The notes under the pieces: generated by a model
Told to the model about the DNA's origin: nothing
Databases searched by the model: none
Seen by the model: the letters and a program-made list of their open reading frames with translations, nothing else
NCBI RefSeq assembly: GCF_038562415.1
Contig: NZ_JBCFBA010000002.1
Coordinates: forward strand, 206,232 to 270,231
Source: Solidesulfovibrio sp.
Lineage (GTDB): Bacteria; Desulfobacterota; Desulfovibrionia; Desulfovibrionales; Desulfovibrionaceae
Reading direction: 5' to 3'
DNA length: 64,000 nt
Program-made: the position numbers and the translations under genes
In this document: one piece after another, positions 61,374 through 64,000 of the stretch
Layout of the letters: each line of letters opens with the position of its first letter
Numbering within the stretch: the first letter of the stretch is position 1

Positions 61374-62675
61374 CTAGGCCGGTGTCTTGCGGGCGTATTT
61401 GGCCAGAAGGAAGATGTCCAGGGCCGCGAGCAGGATGTAGACCACGAAGAAGGCGGCCAGGCTGATGGCCACCTGCTCCACGGCCAGGGGCGAGACGGCG
61501 TCCTTGGTGCGCATGAGGCCGTAGACGATCCAGGGCTGGCGGCCGACCTCGGCCACGGCCCAGCCGGCCTGCAGGGCGATGTAGGGCAGGGGGATGGCCC
61601 ACACGAGGATCTTGAGCAGCCTGGGCGAGCTCTCCGCGGGCTTGTGGCGGGCGATGAAGGCCAGCACGGCCAGCACGAGCATGAGCGTGCCGAGGCCCAC
61701 CATCAGGCGGAAAGCGCCGAAGGTCAGGGCCACGGGCGGGCGGTCCTCGGCCGGGAAGTCCTTGAGGCCCTTGACCGTGGCCGAGGGGTCGTTGAAGGCC
61801 ATGAGGCTTAACATGCTCGGAATGCGGCCGATTTCGATGCTGTTGCCTTCCTTGGCCGGGTCGGGCACGGCCAGGAGGTACATGGGGGCGTTTTTCTGGG
61901 TCGTCCAGTGGGATTCCATGGCCGCCAGCTTGGCCGGCTGGAGCTCGGCCACGATGTTGCCCTGGCGGTGGCCGACGAGGGCCACGAGGATGGTGAAGAT
62001 CAGGGCAAAGGCGGCGCCCACGCGGAAGGACTTGGTGAAAAAGTCGATATCGCTCTTGCGCAGCAGGTGCACGGCCGACACGCCGACCACGAAGAAGCCG
62101 GCCAGGGCCCAGGAGCCGGTCACGGTGTGGAAATATTCGTTCCAGGCGTAGCCGTTGGTGAGCACGTCAAGGAAGCTCGAAAGCTCCGCCCGGCCGTTTT
62201 GGATCACGTAGCCCACCGGGTGCTGCATGAAGCCGTTGGCCAGGATGATCCACAGGGCCGACAGGTTGGCGGCGAAGGCCACGATCCAGATGCAGGCGGC
62301 GTGGGCCTTGGGCGAGAGCTTGTTCCAGCCGAACACCCACACGGCGACGAAGGTCGATTCCAGGAAGAAGGCGGCCGTGGCCTCGATGGCCAGAAGCGAG
62401 CCGAAAATGTCGCCGACGAAGGCCGAATAGCGCGACCAGTTGGTGCCGAACTGGAATTCCAGGGTGAGTCCGGTCACCACGCCCAGGGCGAAGTTGATGA
62501 GAAACAGTTTGCCCCAGAACTTGGCCATCCGTTTGTACGTTTCGTCGCCCGTGCGCACGTACTTCGTCTCCATGACCGCCACGATGAAGGACATTCCCAG
62601 CGTGAGCGGCACGAAGATGAAGTGAATGAATGTGGCGAAGGCGAACTGCAACCGGGAAAGCATCAATACGTCCAT
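61374..62675 (-). CDS. cydA: Cytochrome bd oxidase subunit I
   Basis: A 433-residue haem-bearing subunit: His18 in ATFIHFIFVPLTLGM, NGFMQHPVGY near 168-177, and the GRQPWIVYGLMRT quinol-site block near 381-393. The Q-loop is short, as in most non-enteric bd oxidases. Reduces oxygen with quinol electrons; in sulfate reducers it protects against oxygen. aaggag precedes the ATG. cydB follows after 82 bp. An Rrf2-family gene lies upstream in the same direction. Confidence 0.97.
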   Translation of the reverse strand: MDVLMLSRLQFAFATFIHFIFVPLTLGMSFIVAVMETKYVRTGDETYKRMAKFWGKLFLINFALGVVTGLTLEFQFGTNWSRYSAFVGDIFGSLLAIEATAAFFLESTFVAVWVFGWNKLSPKAHAACIWIVAFAANLSALWIILANGFMQHPVGYVIQNGRAELSSFLDVLTNGYAWNEYFHTVTGSWALAGFFVVGVSAVHLLRKSDIDFFTKSFRVGAAFALIFTILVALVGHRQGNIVAELQPAKLAAMESHWTTQKNAPMYLLAVPDPAKEGNSIEIGRIPSMLSLMAFNDPSATVKGLKDFPAEDRPPVALTFGAFRLMVGLGTLMLVLAVLAFIARHKPAESSPRLLKILVWAIPLPYIALQAGWAVAEVGRQPWIVYGLMRTKDAVSPLAVEQVAISLAAFFVVYILLAALDIFLLAKYARKTPA

Positions 62676-62848
62676 GATCCGTCTCCTTTTCCTCCGTCTG
62701 GTCCAAAGGTCCCTTGCTGCATCGTCCCTGGCGCCGGCCGGGCCGCCCCCCTCGGGGAAGCGGTGTTGCGACCCTGGCCGTACCTAGCATCCCCCCAGGG
62801 AAAATGCATCAGCCCCACAACGATTTTTACTTCCGCGTCCCCGTATGT

Positions 62849-63286
62849 TCACGGTCCGGGCGACCGATTCGCGCAGCCTTGCGACTCCTCCTCGACCAGC
62901 CTGGCCAGCGTGGTGCCGGCCAGGGTGTCCCGCAGTTGCCGGCGGGCTTTCTCCCACACCAGGTGCACCGAGCAGTACCCCTGCCGGTCGCAGGAGTCGG
63001 GCCGGTGGATGCAGTCGTTCAAAAAGATTTCCCCGTCGATGGCCTCGACCACGGCCAGCAGCGTGATCTCCTCCGGCGCGGCCACCAGTTCGTAGCCGCC
63101 GTAGGCCCCCTGGCGGATGGCGATGAGCCCGGCCCTGGCCAGCTGCTGCGCCACCTTGCCCAGGAACTGGGCCGGGATGTCCATGGCCTCGGCGATTTCC
63201 TTGCGGGAGATGGTCGGCCGGTCCCGGTGCTGGGACAGGTAGAGCAGGCAGCGGATGGCGTATTCGCCGGCACGGGTCAATCGCAT
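62849..63286 (-). CDS. Rrf2/IscR-family regulator with three cysteines
   Basis: A 145-residue winged-helix regulator: start MRLTRAGEYAIRCLLYLSQH, the recognition helix in IPAQFLGKVAQQLARAGLI, and C92, C99 and C105 in the CIHRPDSCDRQGYC loop, the site where IscR/NsrR/RsrR proteins bind an [Fe-S] cluster. Probably senses oxygen, NO or redox state and controls cydAB, encoded 173 bp downstream, and itself. The family was named after rrf2 of the D. vulgaris hmc operon; this window's hmc operon has no rrf2 next to it. The ATG at 63286 has gagg 7 bp upstream. Confidence 0.92.
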   Translation of the reverse strand: MRLTRAGEYAIRCLLYLSQHRDRPTISRKEIAEAMDIPAQFLGKVAQQLARAGLIAIRQGAYGGYELVAAPEEITLLAVVEAIDGEIFLNDCIHRPDSCDRQGYCSVHLVWEKARRQLRDTLAGTTLARLVEEESQGCANRSPGP

Positions 63287-63300
63287 GGGCGGCCTCAAAT

Positions 63301-63352
63301 AGGATTAGTAGGACTTTATTAATCCTGTATAGGGGCCGCCGGACCCTGTCAA
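63301..63352 (-). promoter_or_regulatory. Rrf2-type operator and promoter of the regulator gene
   Basis: Inverted repeat AGGATTA-N12-TAATCCT (63301-63307 / 63320-63326) lies in an AT-rich stretch directly before the start codon region. On the minus strand TTGACA (63347-63352) and TATACA (63326-63331) form a promoter with 15-bp spacing; the repeat begins at its downstream edge, which suits autorepression. Confidence 0.55.
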
Positions 63353-63376
63353 CGGATTTCCCGCCGGCGCAAGCCC

Positions 63377-64000
63377 TTATTTCCGGGCCAGGGCGGCGGC
63401 GACCATGTCCGGGGCGTGCAGGTCCATGAGCCGCCGGGCGATGCTCGAGGCCGGGGGCAGCACCAGCGGCGGGTTTTTCGCCGAAAACCAGGCCGCCGCC
63501 TCCAGTTCGGTGGTGTCGACCCGCAGTTCGCCGCCGGCAAAGCCGGCGGTGAAGCCGGCCATGAGCTGGCTGGGGAAGGGCCAGTTCTGGCTGCCGACGT
63601 AGCGGATGTCGTCCACGGCCAGGCCCGTTTCCTCGGCGACCTCGCGTACGACGCATTCCTCCAGGGATTCGGCGAATTCCACGAAGCCGGCCACCATGCC
63701 GTACTGGCCGGCCGGCCAGCCGGGCTTGCGCACCAGCAGGTACTCCTCGCCCCGGCGGATGAGCACGATGACGGCCGGGTGCAGGCGCGGGTAGTATTCC
63801 CGGGCGCAGGCCGGGCAGCGGGCGCCGAAGGTGCCGGGAATCTCGCGCGGGGCGCCGCCGCAGGCCGGGCAGATGCGGCTGCGGTCGCGCCAGTGCAGGA
63901 CCTGGCGGGCGATGCCGGCCAGGGTGAGCAGCTTCTCGTCGAGCCCGGCGTAGCGGTAGCCGGCGGGTACGGCCACAAGCCCCGGGGCCACGGCGGCCTC
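63377..64000 (-). CDS. nudC: NAD(H) pyrophosphatase NudC, N-terminally cut by the window edge
   Basis: The last 207 residues of a NudC Nudix hydrolase. Visible are the four-Cys zinc ribbon (CPAC...CPAC in RICPACGGAP and ARCPACAREYYPR), the Nudix box GFVEFAESLEECVVREVAEETGL, and the SQNWPFPSQLMAGF block specific to NudC. It hydrolyses NAD(H) and removes NAD caps from RNA. The frame is still open at the window end, so the start and N-terminal domain lie beyond. Only 25 bp separate its end from the Rrf2 promoter. Confidence 0.92.
   Translation of the reverse strand, partial: EAAVAPGLVAVPAGYRYAGLDEKLLTLAGIARQVLHWRDRSRICPACGGAPREIPGTFGARCPACAREYYPRLHPAVIVLIRRGEEYLLVRKPGWPAGQYGMVAGFVEFAESLEECVVREVAEETGLAVDDIRYVGSQNWPFPSQLMAGFTAGFAGGELRVDTTELEAAAWFSAKNPPLVLPPASSIARRLMDLHAPDMVAAALARK

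Overview
The window is GC-rich, densely coded DNA from a sulfate-reducing member of the Desulfovibrionaceae (Solidesulfovibrio/Desulfovibrio type). The main evidence is a complete hmc operon encoding the 16-haem cytochrome HmcA and the membrane complex HmcB-F. Supporting evidence is a TunR-type tungstate regulator with a dead integrase fold, a Desulfovibrio-type porin, cytochrome bd oxidase (cydAB) and an Rrf2-family regulator. No tRNA, rRNA, CRISPR array or insertion sequence was seen.

Layout. 1-678: encapsulin shell (cut by the window edge) and its encapsulated ferritin. 798-3116: two TPM-domain proteins and LemA, with REP-like hairpin repeats. 3273-6222: a receiver protein and a sensor kinase with two c-type haem motifs. 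6245-7324: TunR-like regulator, divergent from hmc. 7612-17383: hmcA-F, a tandem universal stress protein, an Rrf1-like receiver and a receiver-PAS-kinase. 17527-20063: GAF-PAS kinase and an unknown protein. 20258-24375: the Anbu proteasome-like operon (ATP-grasp, alpha-E, Anbu, transglutaminase). 24445-30594: a translationally coupled signalling operon (membrane CheA-like kinase, CheX, CheY, PAS kinase, PAS-GGDEF). 30914-33275: eboD-eboE pair. 33355-34803: exported Thr-rich TPR protein.

34813-54230 holds a type II secretion system in two blocks on the minus strand, gspD-E and gspC,F-M. Between them lie a TPR lipoprotein, an RND efflux operon (TetR, sialate esterase-like, adaptor, pump) and an HxlR/NmrA divergent pair. 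54427-55857 is a porin. 55971-59939 is an HD-GYP, GGDEF, feoB operon behind a strong Fur-box match. 60263-63286 is cydAB with an Rrf2 regulator upstream, and 63377-64000 is a 5'-truncated nudC.

Taken together the window links periplasmic electron transfer (Hmc), oxygen defence (bd oxidase, encapsulated ferritin), iron uptake and many redox-type sensors. Four of the sensory proteins share a PAS domain with the same three-cysteine pattern, and one kinase carries two haem-attachment motifs, so redox sensing appears to be the common theme. Functions rest on recognised family motifs; regulatory sites are pattern matches by eye.
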